A stretch of 37,624 bases of DNA from Elioraea rosea (GTDB lineage: Bacteria; Pseudomonadota; Alphaproteobacteria; Acetobacterales; Acetobacteraceae). The position numbers and the translations under genes were made by a program. The DNA is taken from contig NZ_VFAC01000038.1 of assembly GCF_007644105.1 (NCBI RefSeq), forward strand, positions 1 through 37,624. Direction: 5' to 3'. Of this stretch, positions 1-11,370 are shown in pieces. Position 1 is the stretch's first letter. The number at the start of each line of letters is the position of its first letter. A model generated the notes under the pieces. It ran no database searches and was not told the origin of the DNA. It was given only the letters and a program-made list of their open reading frames with translations.

Positions 1-2081
1 GGCCGCACGGCGGGCTGGCTCGCCGCCGCCGCTGCCGCGGCCGCCCTCTGGCTCGGCGCGGTCGCGGCCTTCCCCGCCCAGCCGCTCGACGGGCCCGCGG
101 GGGCTGCCGAGATCCTGCGCAGCCTCGTCTGGTTCGTGCTCCTGCTCGCCTTCTATCGCGGCGCGGGGGGCGAGCGCGTCTCCGGCTCGGTATGGCGCTT
201 CGCCGCAACCGGCGCGGTGCTCGCCGCGGTCGCTGCGCTGTCGATGCTGCCGGGGCTGACGGAGGCGATCGTGCTTCCCTCGCTCGGCTCGCCGGCGCTG
301 CTTGCCCGCATCGGGCTTGCCATCGTCACCGTGCTGCTCGCCGAGAACCTCTACCGCAACGCCGACGAGGCGGCGCGCTGGCACTTCAACCTGCCCTGCA
401 TCGTCTTCGCCGGGCTCTCGATCCTCGATCTCCTGCTCTACGCCGACGCGGTGCTGTCGCGCAGCTTCGCGCCCGCGATGCTCGATGCGCGCTCGGTCAC
501 CACCGCGCTCGCCATGCCGCTGCTCGCGATCGCCGCCGGGCGCGGCCGCCGCCTGCGCCGGCCGCTGCAGCTCTCCCGCCAGGTGGCGTTCCACGGCGCG
601 ACGCTTCTCGTCGCCGGCACCTTCCTGCTCGGCATCGGCGCGGCGGGCGAGATGCTGCGCCAGCTCGGCGCCGACTGGAGCCGCGCGGTCCAGATCAGCC
701 TCGCAGCGGCGGCGGTGATGGCGCTCGCCGTGGCCGCGGCCTCGCAGAGCGCACGCTCGCGGCTGCGCCGGCTGGTGATCGATCACTTCTTCGCCGCCCG
801 CTACGACTACCGCCGCGAATGGCTGCGCTGCGTCGACACGCTCTCCTCCGGCGAGGCGGGGGCGGAGGCGCATGTGCGGGCGATCCGCGCCATCGCCGAC
901 GCGGCCGACAGCCCCGGCGGGGCGCTCCTGCTGCGCGACCCGATCGAGCGCGGCGCGAGCGAGGCGCCCGTCACCTATCGCTGGGGCGGGTCGTGGAACA
1001 TGCGCGACGCGCCGAGCCTCTCCCTCCCGCCCGACCATGCGCTGGTCACGCGGCTGCGCGGCGGGGCCTGGGTGGTCGCCTTCGAGGAGGAGGAGGCGAT
1101 GGAGGACATCGCCTCGGCCTTCGGCAGGGCCTGGCTCGCCGTGCCGCTGCTGCATCACCGCGAGGGGCTCGTCGGGCTCGTGCTGCTCGGCCCGCCCCGC
1201 GCGCCCTTCCCGCTCGATGTCGAGACCTACGACCTGTTGCGCACGCTCGGGCAGGAGGTGGCGATGTTCCTCGCCGAGCGCCGCGCGGCCGAGCGGCTCG
1301 TCGATCAGCGCCAGCTGCAGGACTACGCCAAGCGCTTCGCCTTCGTGGCGCACGACGTGAAGACGGTCTCGAGCCAGTTGACGCTGCTTCTCGCCAATGC
1401 CGAGGAGAACATCGCCGACCCCGAGTTCCAGCGCGACATGCTTCTGACCGTCCGCGCCTCTGCCGAGCGGATCAACGCGCTGATCGCGAGGCTCCGCCAG
1501 CCCGAGGCGGAGGCGAAGGAGGCCGCGAAGGAGCCTGTCCGGCCTGAAGGGGGAGCCGCCGAGGGGGGAGCCGAGGGAGGAGCGGGGCCGGTCGACCCGC
1601 TCGCGAGCCTCGCCGCCATCGTCGCCGGCCGGCGCCACCCGGTGCGCCTCGCTCCGCCCCCCGAGGGCGGGGTCGGCCTCGCCGCGATCGGGGCGGGACA
1701 GTTTGAGGCGGCGGTAACCCACCTGCTCGACAATGCGATCGAGGCGTCCGAGCCGGGCGTGCCCGTCACGGTCTCGGCGCGCCACGAGGGAGGGAGGATC
1801 CTGATCGACATCACCGACCGGGGGCCCGGCATGACGGCCGAGTTCGTGCGCGACCGGCTGTTCCGCCCCCTCTCCACCTCCAAGCCCCAGGGCAGCGGCA
1901 TCGGCGCCTGGCAGGCGCGGGAGCTGCTGCGCGAGGCCGGCGGCGACCTGACGGTGCTGACCAGCCCGGGCGCAGGCACTACGATGCGGCTTGCGCTCCT
2001 GCCCGCTCGGGAGACGCCATCCGTCCGGGCGGCGCGGCCCGACGACGCCGGAACCGTGCCGACGCAGCAGAGGCTTCGTGC

Positions 2082-2085
<4 letters not shown>
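1..2085 (+). CDS. prsK: PrsK-type sensor histidine kinase of the XrtA/PEP-CTERM system, 5'-partial
   Basis: Membrane sensor kinase that by family knowledge phosphorylates PrsR to control exopolysaccharide and PEP-CTERM genes. The frame is open from base 1, so the true start lies upstream; 694 codons are present, close to the usual family length, so only a short N-terminus should be missing. The first ~240 codons are strongly hydrophobic with several membrane spans. A GAF-like region follows (about codons 260-420). The phosphoacceptor box reads FVAHDVKTVSSQL, with the His codon at 1351-1353. The C-terminal ATPase domain shows an N box (LLDNAIEAS), G1 (DRGPGM) and G2 (GSGIGAWQA). A Glu/Ala/Gly-rich insertion (about 1500-1590) separates the dimerisation helix from the ATPase and looks lineage-specific. 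The stop overlaps the prsR start by 4 bp (ATGA), which indicates translational coupling. The family call rests on these motifs plus adjacency to prsR and prsT. Confidence 0.88.
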
Positions 2086-3539
<1,454 letters not shown>

Positions 3540-3551
3540 CGGAGGATCAGG

Positions 3552-6413
3552 ATGTTCACTCGAGAGACAACGACCGCAACCGGTGCGCGCCTGCGGGCCC
3601 GGAGGCCCTTCCGCCTCGCGCTGCTCTCCGCCGCAGCGGCCGCGCTGCTCGCCGCGATGCCGGCCGAGGCCTCGGTGGAACGCGCGCGCGCGGCGCAGGC
3701 GCGCGGCGATCTCCGCGCGGCGCAGATCGAGTACCGCAACGCCGTGCGCACCGACCCGAACTCGGCCGCGCTGCGCGCCGCGCTCGCGCAGGCGAGCCTC
3801 GACATCGGCGACACCGACACCGCCGAGAAGGAAGCCCGCGCCGCCCTCGAGCGCGGCTACGACCCCGTCGCCGGCACGGCGCTGCTGATGCGCTCCTATC
3901 TCGCGCGCGGTCGCTTCGACGACCTCCTGCGCGACTTCCCGCCCCCGGCGGCGAACGCGCCGCCCGCCGTCGCCGCGCAGGTTCTCTCCGGCCGCGCGCT
4001 CGCCCAGATCGGCACGAACCAGAAGGACGAGGCGGCGCGCAGCGTCGCCGAGGCGGTGCGCCTCGCGCCCGACACCGCCGCGGTGCAGGTCGTCGCCGCG
4101 CAGGTGGCGCTCGCGGACGGCAAGCGCGACGTCGCCGAGGCCGCGCTCGACCGCGCGCTCGCGATCGAGCCGAACAATGTCGAGGCGCTGCTTCGCAAGG
4201 GCACGGTGCAGTACGAGCGCGGCGACCTGCAGGGCGCGGCCGACACCTTCGCGAAGCTGATCGGGGTGATGCCGGGCAACACCATCGCCCGCACCCGCCG
4301 GGCCGACGCGCTGCTCCGCCTCGGCCGCGATGCCGATGCGCTCGCCGAGGTCGAGGCGGCGCTGCGCACCGCGCCCGGCTACGCGGTGGCGGTCTACCAG
4401 CGCGCGATGCTGCATGCCCGCGCCCAGGAATGGCGGCAGGCAGACGAGATCCTGCAGCGCCTCGGCACGGCGGTGACGAACTTCTCGGACGGGCTGCTTC
4501 TGCTCGCCGCAACGAAGCAGGCGCTCGGGCAGCGCGACCTCGCCGAGGATGCCGCGCGCCGCTATGTCGCGCGCCGGCCCGAGGACCCGCGCGGCGTGAA
4601 GCTCCTCGCCGCCCTCGAGATGGCGGCCGGGCGCCCCGATGCCGCTGCGGGCACGCTCGAACGCCTCGCGATGCGCGGCGGCGCGGATGCCGAGGCCTAC
4701 GAGATGCTCGGCCGCGCCCACCTTGCCGCGCGCCGGCCACGGGAATCGGCCGAGGCCTACGAGAAGGCCGCGGAGCTTGCCCGCGACAACGTCCAGCTCC
4801 AGGCGCGGCTTGCCGCCGCCCGCCTCGCTTCCGGCGATGCGGCGGGCGCGGCGGAGGCCGCGGAGACGGTGCTCAGGCTCGACCCGAGCCAGACGGGCAT
4901 GCACCAGATCCTCGCCGGCGCCGCCCTCGCCCGCGGCGACCTCGCCGCCGCCTCGGCGGCACTCGAGAAGGTGCCGCCCGCGGCGCGCGACACCGAGCTC
5001 GTCGGCATCATCGACGGCACGATCGACCTCGTGCGCGTCAATCTTCCCGGCGCCCGCACCGCCTTCGAGAGCGTGCTGAAGAACCACCCCAACAGCGTGC
5101 GCGCCCGCCTCGGCCTCGCCCGTGTCGCGGCGATGCAGGGCAACGGCGAGGAGGTGGACAAGCTTCTCGCCGAGGTGCTCGAGCGTGAACCGGGCAACGC
5201 CGAGGCGGCGCTGCGGCTCTCCGCCGCGGCGCAGTCCTCGACGCCCCGCGCGGCTGCCGCGCGCGCCTCGCTCGAGCGCGCCCAGGCCGCTGCGCCAGAC
5301 AACATCCCGCTTGCGATCGCCACGGCGCGCATGCAGCTCGCCCTGCGCGAGCCGGCCAAGGCGGTGGCGATCCTCGATGCGACGGAGCTTCGCCAGCGCC
5401 GCCGCGGCGTCGAGGCGCTGACGCTTCTCGCCGAGGCGCATGCCGCGCAGGAGCAGTGGCAGGAGGCCGAGGCCGCCGCGCGCGCCGCACTCGCGGAGGA
5501 TCCCAACAGCATCACCGCGCGGCAGCAGGTGGCGGCGCTCCTGTTGCGCGGCGGCAACGCGCGCGGCGCCGAGGGCCTGCTCGAGATCGGGCTCAACGCG
5601 CAGCCCGCGAGCATGCCGCTGCAGCAGAGCCTCGTGCAGGTGGTACGCCAGGACCGCGGCCTCGACGCTGCGCTCGAGACGGCGGACAGGCTCGCGCGCA
5701 ACCCGCGCACGCGTCCCGCCTCCCTCGCGCTCCGCGGCGACCTGCTGCGCGGCGCCGACCGCAACGAGGAGGCCGCCCAGGCCTATGCGGCGGGCTACGC
5801 GCAGGCGCCCTCGCAGCTTCTCGCGCTGCGCCTCGCCTCGACCCACCAGGCGCTGGGCAAGCCCGATCAGGCCGCCGCCGCGCTCTCGACCTGGCTCGCG
5901 CGCGAGCCGGGAGATGCCGCCGTCGCCTCGCAGCTCGCGCAGATCGAGCTCGTGAGCGGCAGGACGGCCGAGGCAGAGCGCCGGCTCGCCGAGATCGTCA
6001 AGGCCTCGCCGGAGGACTGGCTGTCGCTGAACAACCTCGCCTGGCTGATGCAGGCGCGCAGCGATCCGGCGACGGCAGAAGGCAAGGCGACGCTCGCGCA
6101 GGCGCGGCTTCTCGCCGAACGCGCCTACTACATCAGCCCGACGCCCGAGACCTCCGACACGCTCGGCTGGATCCTCGCGCGCGAGGGCCAGGTGGAGGCT
6201 GGGCTGCCGCTGATCCGGCAGGCCGCTGCGGCGACGGTGGCGCGGCAGCGTGCCGATCCCTCGATGCTCTACCGGCTCGGCTTCGCGCTGAAGGAGGCCG
6301 GGCAGCGCGACGAGGCGATCCGCGTGCTCGATGCCGTGGTGAAGGCGGACGTGCAGTTCCCCGAGCGCGAGGCCGCGACGCGGTTGCTCGAGACGCTGCG
6401 CGCCGGCGGCTGA
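3552..6413 (+). CDS. prsT: PrsT, exported TPR-repeat protein of the PEP-CTERM system
   Basis: 953-aa tetratricopeptide-repeat protein. An N-terminal signal peptide is visible: an Arg-rich n-region (RLRARRPFR), an Ala/Leu core and a probable cleavage near PAEA-S (about residue 40). The rest is almost entirely degenerate TPR units, for example the unit starting GDLRAAQIEYRNAV and many A-x-x-x-Y/F-E-x-A-L pairs, through to the final unit at about 900-940. Length and position directly after prsK-prsR match the PrsT family, which is thought to scaffold polysaccharide assembly or export in the periplasm. A good ribosome binding site (GGAGGATCAGG) lies just before the ATG. There is no lipobox Cys near the signal, so a soluble periplasmic or loosely attached protein is more likely than a lipoprotein. 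The long reverse-strand ORF opposite it is a GC-bias shadow. Confidence 0.9.
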   Translation: MFTRETTTATGARLRARRPFRLALLSAAAAALLAAMPAEASVERARAAQARGDLRAAQIEYRNAVRTDPNSAALRAALAQASLDIGDTDTAEKEARAALERGYDPVAGTALLMRSYLARGRFDDLLRDFPPPAANAPPAVAAQVLSGRALAQIGTNQKDEAARSVAEAVRLAPDTAAVQVVAAQVALADGKRDVAEAALDRALAIEPNNVEALLRKGTVQYERGDLQGAADTFAKLIGVMPGNTIARTRRADALLRLGRDADALAEVEAALRTAPGYAVAVYQRAMLHARAQEWRQADEILQRLGTAVTNFSDGLLLLAATKQALGQRDLAEDAARRYVARRPEDPRGVKLLAALEMAAGRPDAAAGTLERLAMRGGADAEAYEMLGRAHLAARRPRESAEAYEKAAELARDNVQLQARLAAARLASGDAAGAAEAAETVLRLDPSQTGMHQILAGAALARGDLAAASAALEKVPPAARDTELVGIIDGTIDLVRVNLPGARTAFESVLKNHPNSVRARLGLARVAAMQGNGEEVDKLLAEVLEREPGNAEAALRLSAAAQSSTPRAAAARASLERAQAAAPDNIPLAIATARMQLALREPAKAVAILDATELRQRRRGVEALTLLAEAHAAQEQWQEAEAAARAALAEDPNSITARQQVAALLLRGGNARGAEGLLEIGLNAQPASMPLQQSLVQVVRQDRGLDAALETADRLARNPRTRPASLALRGDLLRGADRNEEAAQAYAAGYAQAPSQLLALRLASTHQALGKPDQAAAALSTWLAREPGDAAVASQLAQIELVSGRTAEAERRLAEIVKASPEDWLSLNNLAWLMQARSDPATAEGKATLAQARLLAERAYYISPTPETSDTLGWILAREGQVEAGLPLIRQAAAATVARQRADPSMLYRLGFALKEAGQRDEAIRVLDAVVKADVQFPEREAATRLLETLRAGG

Positions 6414-6443
6414 GCGCGCCGGCGGGACACGCGGGAGCGCCGG

Positions 6444-7772
6444 ATGCGCGACCTTGCCCTTAGCGGCGTGCTGGTATCATTGCTCGCGCTTGCGGCAGCG
6501 CGGCCATTTGTGGGCGTGCTCGTTTGGTCATGGATCTCGTTCATGAATCCGCACCGGGAGGTGTGGGGGTTCGCCCAGAGCATGCCCTGGGCGATGGTTA
6601 CCTTCCTTGTCACAGTGTTCGCGTGCTTCGTCGCCCGCGAGCCGAAGCGGCTAGCGCTGAATGCCGTGACGGTTCTGCTGGTCGTGTTCGCCTTCTGCAT
6701 CACCGTGACCTCGCTGGTGGCAATCGGGCCGTCCGCCCAGGTGTGGGAGGGCTGGAACCGGACCATCAAGGTGCTGGCCGGGCTGCTACTGACGGCATCG
6801 CTGCTGACGGAGCGGCGGCGCGTCGATGCGCTCGTATGGCTGATGGTGATCGCGATTGGGTTCTACGGGGTGAAGGGCGGAATCTTCACCGCGGTCACGG
6901 GCGGCGGCTTCATCGTCCTCGGCCCACCCGATTCGATGATCGAGGACCGCAACCACCTCGCGGTCGCACTGCTCGTGACACTGCCGCTGATGAACTACCT
7001 CAGGATGCAGGCGCGCCATCTTCCCGTCCGCCAGGGTCTTGCGGCTGCCATGGCAGCGACTCTGCTCGCGGCGATCGGCAGCCAGTCGCGCGGCGCGCTG
7101 ATCGCCCTCGCCGCGACCGCCGGCATGTTCTGGCTGCGCAGCCGCGGCAAGATCACCTCGGGGATCGTGCTCGCGGTCGGCCTCGCCGCGGCGATCGCCT
7201 TCATGCCTGAAAGCTGGGTCGAGCGCATGCGTTCGATCCAGAACTACGAGCAGGACGGCTCGGCGATGGGGCGGCTAACCATATGGATGGCTGCCTTTGC
7301 CCTGGCGCTCGCCCGGCCCCTGGTCGGCGGCGGATTCCACGCGATCTACAACCAAGGCATCGTCAACATGGTCGCGCCGGGAATCAGGGCACGCGCCACC
7401 CACAGCATATGGTTCGAGGTGATGGCCGATCATGGCTTCCCGACCTTCTTCGTCTGGGTGGGAATCATCGTCGCCGGGCTCTGGTACTCGCGGCGGATTT
7501 GCCGCATGGCGAAGGACCAGCCCGCGCTGCGCTGGGCGTACGATCTTGCGCGGATGAGCCAGGTCTCCGCCGTCGCCTACATGGCCGGCGGCAGCTTCCT
7601 CTCGCTCAGCTACTGGGACTTCTTCTGGACGCTGATGGTCGTGCTCGGCGCGACGCATGCCCTCGTCGCGCAGGCGCTGAGGCAGCAATCGCCGGCGCCG
7701 GCGGCGGGCCGATCCGTCGGCTGGCAGCCGCAATCCGCCGGCGGGCTTCGCCCCGCCGTGAACCGAACATGA
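6444..7772 (+). CDS. O-antigen-ligase-like membrane protein, exosortase A system-associated
   Basis: 442-aa polytopic membrane protein with about ten hydrophobic spans. The N-terminus (ARPFVGVLVWSWISFMNPHR) is characteristic of the putative O-glycosylation ligase family tied to exosortase A (TIGR03097-like). The Wzy_C/WaaL-type motif SQSRGALIALAA precedes a large periplasmic region with a conserved His (ARATHSIWFEV), as in polymerases and ligases. Likely role: polymerising repeat units or ligating glycan at the periplasmic face of the inner membrane. It lies 30 bp after prsT and 16 bp before the next small ORF, so it is probably in the same transcript. Wzy polymerase versus ligase cannot be decided from sequence. 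Confidence 0.85.
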   Translation: MRDLALSGVLVSLLALAAARPFVGVLVWSWISFMNPHREVWGFAQSMPWAMVTFLVTVFACFVAREPKRLALNAVTVLLVVFAFCITVTSLVAIGPSAQVWEGWNRTIKVLAGLLLTASLLTERRRVDALVWLMVIAIGFYGVKGGIFTAVTGGGFIVLGPPDSMIEDRNHLAVALLVTLPLMNYLRMQARHLPVRQGLAAAMAATLLAAIGSQSRGALIALAATAGMFWLRSRGKITSGIVLAVGLAAAIAFMPESWVERMRSIQNYEQDGSAMGRLTIWMAAFALALARPLVGGGFHAIYNQGIVNMVAPGIRARATHSIWFEVMADHGFPTFFVWVGIIVAGLWYSRRICRMAKDQPALRWAYDLARMSQVSAVAYMAGGSFLSLSYWDFFWTLMVVLGATHALVAQALRQQSPAPAAGRSVGWQPQSAGGLRPAVNRT

Positions 7773-7788
7773 AGGCGGGAACCGGAGC

Positions 7789-8112
7789 ATGCAGGCCTTC
7801 TACTACCTCGCCATGCTCATCGGCGTGGCGTGGCTCGCCGTTTGGTCCATCCTGCCGCCAGAACAGCGCGGCAGATGGTGGTGGCCTTTCGACATGCGCG
7901 ACAGCGAAGCGGAGGAGTTAAGCGATGCGCGCCCTGCCGGAAGCGACCGCAAGGCCGGAGACCGAGGCAGCGCGGCACGGCCGCGCGAGCGCGGCGGCGA
8001 CAGAACGGCCGCTCCGGCTGCTGACCTTCAGCACCCTCTACCCGAACGCCGCCCAGCCCAATCATGGCGTGTTCGTCGAGAACAGGCTGAGGCATCTCGT
8101 CGCAAGCGGTGA
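7789..8112 (+). CDS. Small single-span membrane protein, C-terminal end uncertain
   Basis: The first ~43 residues look like a real small membrane protein: a hydrophobic helix (residues 4-22, YYLAMLIGVAWLAVWSIL) followed by an aromatic and charged segment (RWWWPFDMRD). Past about residue 43 the ORF runs another 64 codons out of frame inside the well-supported glycosyltransferase that starts at 7925. That part has the Arg/Ala-rich look of an overlap shadow. A TAA in the +1 frame at 7919-7921 would end the protein at about 43 residues, just before the next start, so a frameshift (real or a sequencing error) near here is possible. Family and function not recognised. It starts 16 bp after the ligase stop and is in operon position. 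Confidence 0.5.
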   Translation: MQAFYYLAMLIGVAWLAVWSILPPEQRGRWWWPFDMRDSEAEELSDARPAGSDRKAGDRGSAARPRERGGDRTAAPAADLQHPLPERRPAQSWRVRREQAEASRRKR

Positions 8113-9169
8113 GGCAGAGAGCACGGTCCTCGCCCCGGTTCCCTGGTTTCCCGGCCGCGGGCCCGGCGCCGTGCCGGCGGAGGAGCGACGCCACGGCCTC
8201 GCCGTGCATCACCCGCGCTTCCTCGCCATTCCCAAGTTCGGCCTCGCCACCAACCCCTACGCGCTCTGGCGCGCCGCGCGCACGGCGTTCCGGCGGCTGC
8301 GCGCGGACAGGCTGGCGTTCGACCTGATCGACGGCCATTACCTCTACCCTGACGGCGTCGCGGCGGTGTGGCTTGCCGAGGAGGCGGGGCTTCCCGTGGT
8401 GCTGACCGCGCGGGGCTCGGACACGAGCCAACTTCCCCATTACCGCTTGCCGGGGCGGCTGATCCGCCAAGCGGTCGACCGCGCCGACGCGCTGATTGCC
8501 GTCTCGGCGGCGCTCGGTGAGGGCCTGGTCGCGCTCGGCGCGAGGCCGGAAAAGGTCACAGTGCTGCGCAACGGGGTGGACCTGTCGCTGTTCCGCCCGG
8601 TGCCGGACCGCGCGGCGCTGCGCGCCTCGCTCGGGCTCGATGCACCGACGCTGCTTTCGGTCGGACACCTGATCGAACGCAAGCGCAACCACCTCACGAT
8701 CGAGGCGCTTCGCCTGCTCCCCCAGCACCGCCTACTGCTCATCGGCGAGGGGCCAGAGCGGGCGATGCTCGAGGCGTGCGCGGCCAAGCATGGCGTGGTC
8801 GACCGCGTCCGCTTCCTCGGCGCGATGCCGCACAAGGAGTTGCCGCGCTACTACACGGCGGCCGACGTGATGGTGCTCGCCTCCTCGCGGGAAGGCTGGG
8901 CGAACGTGCTGCTCGAGGCGATGGGCTGCGGCACGCCAGTGGTGGCAACTCCCGCCTGGGGCTCGCGCGAGGCGGTCGCCGCCCCCGAGGCAGGGATTGT
9001 CGTCGAGGAGGCAACCGCCGAGGCGCTCGCCGAGGCGCTGCGCCGGCTCGCGGCCTCGCCTCCCAATAGGGCGGCGACGGCTGCCTATGCCGCCCGGTTC
9101 AGTTGGGACGAGACCACCGCCGGGCAGCTCGCGCTGTTCCGGCGCGTGCTTCAGGAGCGTGGGCGATGA
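7925..9169 (+). CDS. Glycosyltransferase family 4
   Basis: 414-aa GT-B fold glycosyltransferase that should transfer a sugar from a nucleotide donor to the growing lipid-linked repeat unit at the cytoplasmic membrane face. The N-terminal acceptor domain starts near residue 32 (LTFSTLYPN, with NHGVFVENRL downstream). The C-terminal donor domain has the HLIERKRNH loop and the EX7E motif in SSREGWANVLLEAMGCGTP (E323 and E330). The start is fixed by a strong ribosome binding site (GGAGGAG, 7 bp before the ATG). The stop overlaps the next ATG by 4 bp. It is not one of the three TIGR-named exosortase sugar transferases as far as I can tell; substrate unknown. Confidence 0.88.
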   Translation: MRALPEATARPETEAARHGRASAAATERPLRLLTFSTLYPNAAQPNHGVFVENRLRHLVASGEAESTVLAPVPWFPGRGPGAVPAEERRHGLAVHHPRFLAIPKFGLATNPYALWRAARTAFRRLRADRLAFDLIDGHYLYPDGVAAVWLAEEAGLPVVLTARGSDTSQLPHYRLPGRLIRQAVDRADALIAVSAALGEGLVALGARPEKVTVLRNGVDLSLFRPVPDRAALRASLGLDAPTLLSVGHLIERKRNHLTIEALRLLPQHRLLLIGEGPERAMLEACAAKHGVVDRVRFLGAMPHKELPRYYTAADVMVLASSREGWANVLLEAMGCGTPVVATPAWGSREAVAAPEAGIVVEEATAEALAEALRRLAASPPNRAATAAYAARFSWDETTAGQLALFRRVLQERGR

Positions 9170-11352
9170 CGGACGACAGCTCGGCCGCCCTCCCCTGGCT
9201 GTCACGCCGTGCAGCTACACGGCTGGCGCTGACGGGGCTTGTCTCCGGCTGCGCGGGCGCCCCTGCCTGGGCGCAGCAGGGGGCGGTCGTCACCCCTGCC
9301 CTGCCATGTCTCGGCCACCCGGACGACATCGTGTCGCTGCTGCTGGAAGGCTCGGGTGCGCCGGCGGAAACGGTCGCCGTTTTCGGCCAGGCGTTCCGCC
9401 AGGGCGACCTGCCGCGTGGCGCCTCGCTCACCGCACGGCGAGCGACGGGCCAGGCCCTGCCGGTGCAGGCGGACGTGACCACGCGCCACCCCGACGGCTC
9501 GGCCCGGTTCGCGGTCGTCAGCCTCTCCTGCCCCGCGCTCCGCAGCGGCGAGCGTCTCGGCGTGGTGCTCGCCCGCGGCAGGGCGAGCGAGGCCGCGGCG
9601 CTGGACGTGACGGCTGCCGCCGCGGGCCGCTCGGCGGTCGTCGAGATCACCCCGGCGGATGGCGGGGCGCCCTGGCGGGCCGACCTGCTGCTGCGGATGC
9701 AGGATGCGGTGGTGCAGCGCCTCCCGAAGGCGGCGTGGCAGGCGGGGCACCTTGCCGTGCAGGCGCGCGTGCGGCTGCCGGTGCCGGCCGAGGCGGTGGG
9801 CGGTGCTGCCTCGGCCCGGCTGGTCGCCGACCTCGCGCTGCGGGCGGACGGTACGCTCTGGTGCGCCGTCTGGCTGCGCAACGACATCGCGATGCGGGCG
9901 CAGGGCGGTACCGCGCGCTACACGCTGCGGCTCCTGCTCGACGGGCGGGAGGTGCTCGACAGCGGCGAGATCCGGCAGTTCCAGTATCAGGGCTTTGGGC
10001 GGACGCGGAGCGTCGCCCCGGGTGGCGCTGCGTCCACGCCGCCCTTTGTGCGGCACGATGTGCACTACCTCGCCGAGATCGGGGCGGTGCCGCATTACGA
10101 CGTGGCCGTCGGGGTCGCCGACACGTTGCTGGGCAGGCTAGCGGCCGCGACGGCTTCGCGCGAATGGGCCGTCCCGCTCGCGCCGCGCGGCATCGCCCAG
10201 TACATGCCGGCAACCGGCGGGCGGGGCGACATCGGCCCCACGACGATGTGGCAGGCCGCCTGGCTGGTGAGCATGGACCGGCGCGCGGCGGCCTACGTGC
10301 TTGGCCAGGCCGAGGCGGCGGGTGCAGTGCCGTGGCATTTCTGGGACGACGCGAACGACACCTGGCTGAGCACCGAGCACTACCCAGCGCTCTGGACCGA
10401 CCCGCGCGGCGGCACCGGGCGGGTGGGCAACCGGGCATCGGGCGGGCTGGCGCAGCAGCGCGCGCCCACTGCCGAGACAGGCTGGACGCCCGACATCGCC
10501 CATCAGCCCGACCTCTCGACGGTGCCCTACCTGCTCACCGGCGAGCGCTGGATCCTGGACAACCTCCAGGCCCAGACCTCTGCCGCGATCATGGGCACGT
10601 ATCCGGTCAACCGCCTGGATGGCGAAGCGCTGGTGACGAATGGCGGGCAGGTGCGCGGCTCGGCCTGGAACCTGCGCCAGGTCGGCAACGCCGCCTGGCT
10701 GAGCCCCGACGGCTCCGCCGAGAAGGCCTATTTCGAGAGCGTCCAGCAGAAGAACTGGTCCTGGCTCGTGGCCCAGACGCCCGGCTGGACGGCAAAGCAG
10801 GGCGAGGCGCATGGCTGGGTGCCGGGCGTGTATGGCGAGCGCGGCGGCGTCGCGCCGTGGCAGCAGGACTACTTCGCCTCCACGACCCTGGCCGAGGCGC
10901 GGCGCGGCAATGCCGATGCGCTTGCCTTCCTTCGCTGGCAGGCGAATTTCCTGCTCGGGCGGTTCCAGGCCGAGCGGGCCGGCCTCGCGATGCACGCCGG
11001 CGCTGGCTACGGCCTCGCCGTCACCGAGGCGACGACCTTCAATCCGATCTCGCAGCGCCTCTACCCGACATGGGCGGAGATCGCCCAAGCGAACGAGGCG
11101 CGCGGCTGGGCGAAGCGGCCCTGGTCGGATTTCCAGTACAACCAGCTCGCCCTCGCGACCCTCGCCGGCCTCGCCACGACGCTCCGCTCTGAGGACGCGG
11201 CGAGGCTGTTCGCGACCCTGTCACAGCAGCGGATGCGCGGCACCAGCATCGCCGACTACCGCCAGAATTCCACCTACGCCATCGTCCCACCCGGATTCTC
11301 GCGCGCCGGGTCGGCCGCGCCGCGCTGCACGCCGTCCCGCCCGCCGGGCTGA
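9166..11352 (+). CDS. Tat-exported protein, unrecognised polysaccharide-enzyme-like family (paralogue 1)
   Basis: 728-aa exported protein, the shortest member of a three-gene family in this window (others at 31710 and 35566). The N-terminus has a twin-arginine pattern (LSRRAATRLALTG) and then VSGC, which fits a lipobox; AWA-QQ a few residues on fits ordinary signal peptidase. The first ~200 residues contain a beta-rich region (VQADVTTRHPDGSARFAVVS) that resembles the RIFT-barrel start of PcRGLX/YetA-like exo-rhamnogalacturonan lyases. The rest, with HQPDLSTVPYLLTGERW and WTDPRGGTG, looks like an alpha/alpha toroid typical of polysaccharide lyases. These fold links are pattern impressions, not search results. 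It lacks the RTX and CBM parts of its relatives. The start at 9166 overlaps the glycosyltransferase stop (ATGA). Likely role: trimming or modifying the locus polysaccharide in the periplasm or on the membrane. Confidence 0.8.
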   Translation: MTDDSSAALPWLSRRAATRLALTGLVSGCAGAPAWAQQGAVVTPALPCLGHPDDIVSLLLEGSGAPAETVAVFGQAFRQGDLPRGASLTARRATGQALPVQADVTTRHPDGSARFAVVSLSCPALRSGERLGVVLARGRASEAAALDVTAAAAGRSAVVEITPADGGAPWRADLLLRMQDAVVQRLPKAAWQAGHLAVQARVRLPVPAEAVGGAASARLVADLALRADGTLWCAVWLRNDIAMRAQGGTARYTLRLLLDGREVLDSGEIRQFQYQGFGRTRSVAPGGAASTPPFVRHDVHYLAEIGAVPHYDVAVGVADTLLGRLAAATASREWAVPLAPRGIAQYMPATGGRGDIGPTTMWQAAWLVSMDRRAAAYVLGQAEAAGAVPWHFWDDANDTWLSTEHYPALWTDPRGGTGRVGNRASGGLAQQRAPTAETGWTPDIAHQPDLSTVPYLLTGERWILDNLQAQTSAAIMGTYPVNRLDGEALVTNGGQVRGSAWNLRQVGNAAWLSPDGSAEKAYFESVQQKNWSWLVAQTPGWTAKQGEAHGWVPGVYGERGGVAPWQQDYFASTTLAEARRGNADALAFLRWQANFLLGRFQAERAGLAMHAGAGYGLAVTEATTFNPISQRLYPTWAEIAQANEARGWAKRPWSDFQYNQLALATLAGLATTLRSEDAARLFATLSQQRMRGTSIADYRQNSTYAIVPPGFSRAGSAAPRCTPSRPPG

Positions 11353-11370
11353 AGGCGCCCCTCGTACCGC

